Source: an uncultured Fretibacterium sp. | GTDB lineage: Bacteria > Synergistota > Synergistia > Synergistales > Aminobacteriaceae | Length of the DNA stretch: 5,270 nucleotides | Direction of reading: 5' to 3' | Assembly: GCA_937899395.1 (NCBI GenBank) | Contig: CALBPU010000115.1 | Location: 1-5,270, forward strand | Part shown: positions 5,197 to 5,270 of the stretch, one piece after another | How the letters are laid out: the number at the start of each line of letters is the position of its first letter | Numbering within the stretch: position 1 is the stretch's first letter | Program-made: the position numbers and the translations under genes | The notes under the pieces: model-generated | The model's database searches: none | Seen by the model: only the letters and a program-made list of their open reading frames with translations | Told to the model about the DNA's origin: nothing

Positions 5197-5270
5197 GTGT
5201 GAACCTCCTTCGACGAAAGTCGAAGGCTTCGAAAGGATAAAAATCCTCGTCCAAGAAGTTTGGTTTTAAG
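5197..5270 (-). mobile_element. Possible IS200/IS605-type right end (omega-RNA-like), partial
   Basis: Read on the minus strand, the segment runs through CGAAGCCTTCGAC, a short loop, GTCGAAGGAGGTTCAC. A hairpin following an (A)GAAGCC-type sequence and ending in a (G)GTTCAC or AGTTCAC tail is the pattern I associate with right ends of IS200/IS605 elements that carry tnpB, where the end doubles as the scaffold of the omega RNA. A second small hairpin, AGGAT/ATCCT (5234-5247), lies on the element side, as in multi-stem omega RNAs. The tnpB gene would lie to the right, outside the window, so the key evidence is absent. Two minus-strand frames stay open from the window edge to about 5160 and 5145, but neither shows a recognisable TnpB motif. 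Confidence 0.35.
5207..5226. repeat. Perfect 8-bp hairpin with GAAA tetraloop
   Basis: CCTTCGAC (5207-5214) and GTCGAAGG (5219-5226) are perfectly complementary around GAAA, a GNRA-type tetraloop when transcribed from the + strand (TTTC on the other strand). The stem is stable and GC-balanced. No T-run follows on either strand, so it is a structural RNA or DNA element rather than a terminator. Confidence 0.85.

Noticed and set aside
4937..5204. The 8-base direct repeat GTGTGAAC at 4937-4944 and 5197-5204, possibly flanking an insertion
   Set aside because: Flanking bases do not extend the match, and about one 8-base repeat is expected by chance in a stretch this long. IS200/IS605 elements also do not make target duplications.
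4943..5270. CRISPR array, tRNA or riboswitch in the right-hand gap
   Set aside because: There is no regularly spaced direct repeat, no tRNA cloverleaf or T-loop sequence, and no riboswitch aptamer motif that I recognise.

Overview
The window is a short assembled contig of bacterial DNA, probably metagenomic. Its first 30 bases are an exact match to the 3' part of the Illumina TruSeq read-1 adapter, so the left edge is artificial and the first gene (EF-P) is cut off inside its coding region. The gene order efp, asp23/gls24-like, small membrane protein, nusB, lepB, rbgA (ylqF), rnhB, FliK-like gene, all on the + strand, combines two neighbourhoods: the asp23-nusB pairing and the rbgA-rnhB-ylqG stretch of Firmicutes. 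Together with the low-GC codon use of most of it, this suggests an anaerobic gut or rumen bacterium of the Synergistota, or less likely a clostridial Firmicute. That placement is inference from synteny and needs a protein search.

Region 31-4942 is one tightly packed unidirectional block. Adjacent genes overlap by 1 to 26 bases or are separated by at most 26 bases, so they probably form one operon. The themes are translation and ribosome biogenesis (EF-P; NusB, which acts in rRNA antitermination; the RbgA GTPase of 50S assembly), replication housekeeping (RNase HII), protein export (signal peptidase I), and envelope-associated proteins of unclear role (Asp23/Gls24 protein, two-helix membrane protein). 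The last gene carries a FliK-like C-terminal domain and corresponds in position to ylqG of Bacillus subtilis.

Base composition changes along the block: the EF-P and Asp23 genes are about 50-58% GC in sampled 60-base stretches, the membrane-protein gene is intermediate and uneven, and the genes from nusB onward are mostly about 32-43%. This could be real or a mark of chimeric assembly.

Region 4943-5270 has no intact gene. It begins with a short out-of-frame stretch that could be the start of a broken flhB-like (ylqH) gene. It then holds a long imperfect palindrome (4998-5087), an AT-rich stretch with nothing recognisable, a TTGACA/TATAAT pair with an abnormally short spacer that also reads as a weak minus-strand terminator, and a strong GAAA-capped hairpin at 5207-5226. 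Read on the minus strand, that hairpin and the GGTTCAC after it resemble the right end and omega-RNA scaffold of an IS200/IS605-family tnpB element whose body would lie beyond the window. No new multi-gene system is evident; the most interesting parts are this structured right edge, the Asp23/membrane-protein pair and the altered motifs in RbgA and RNase HII.
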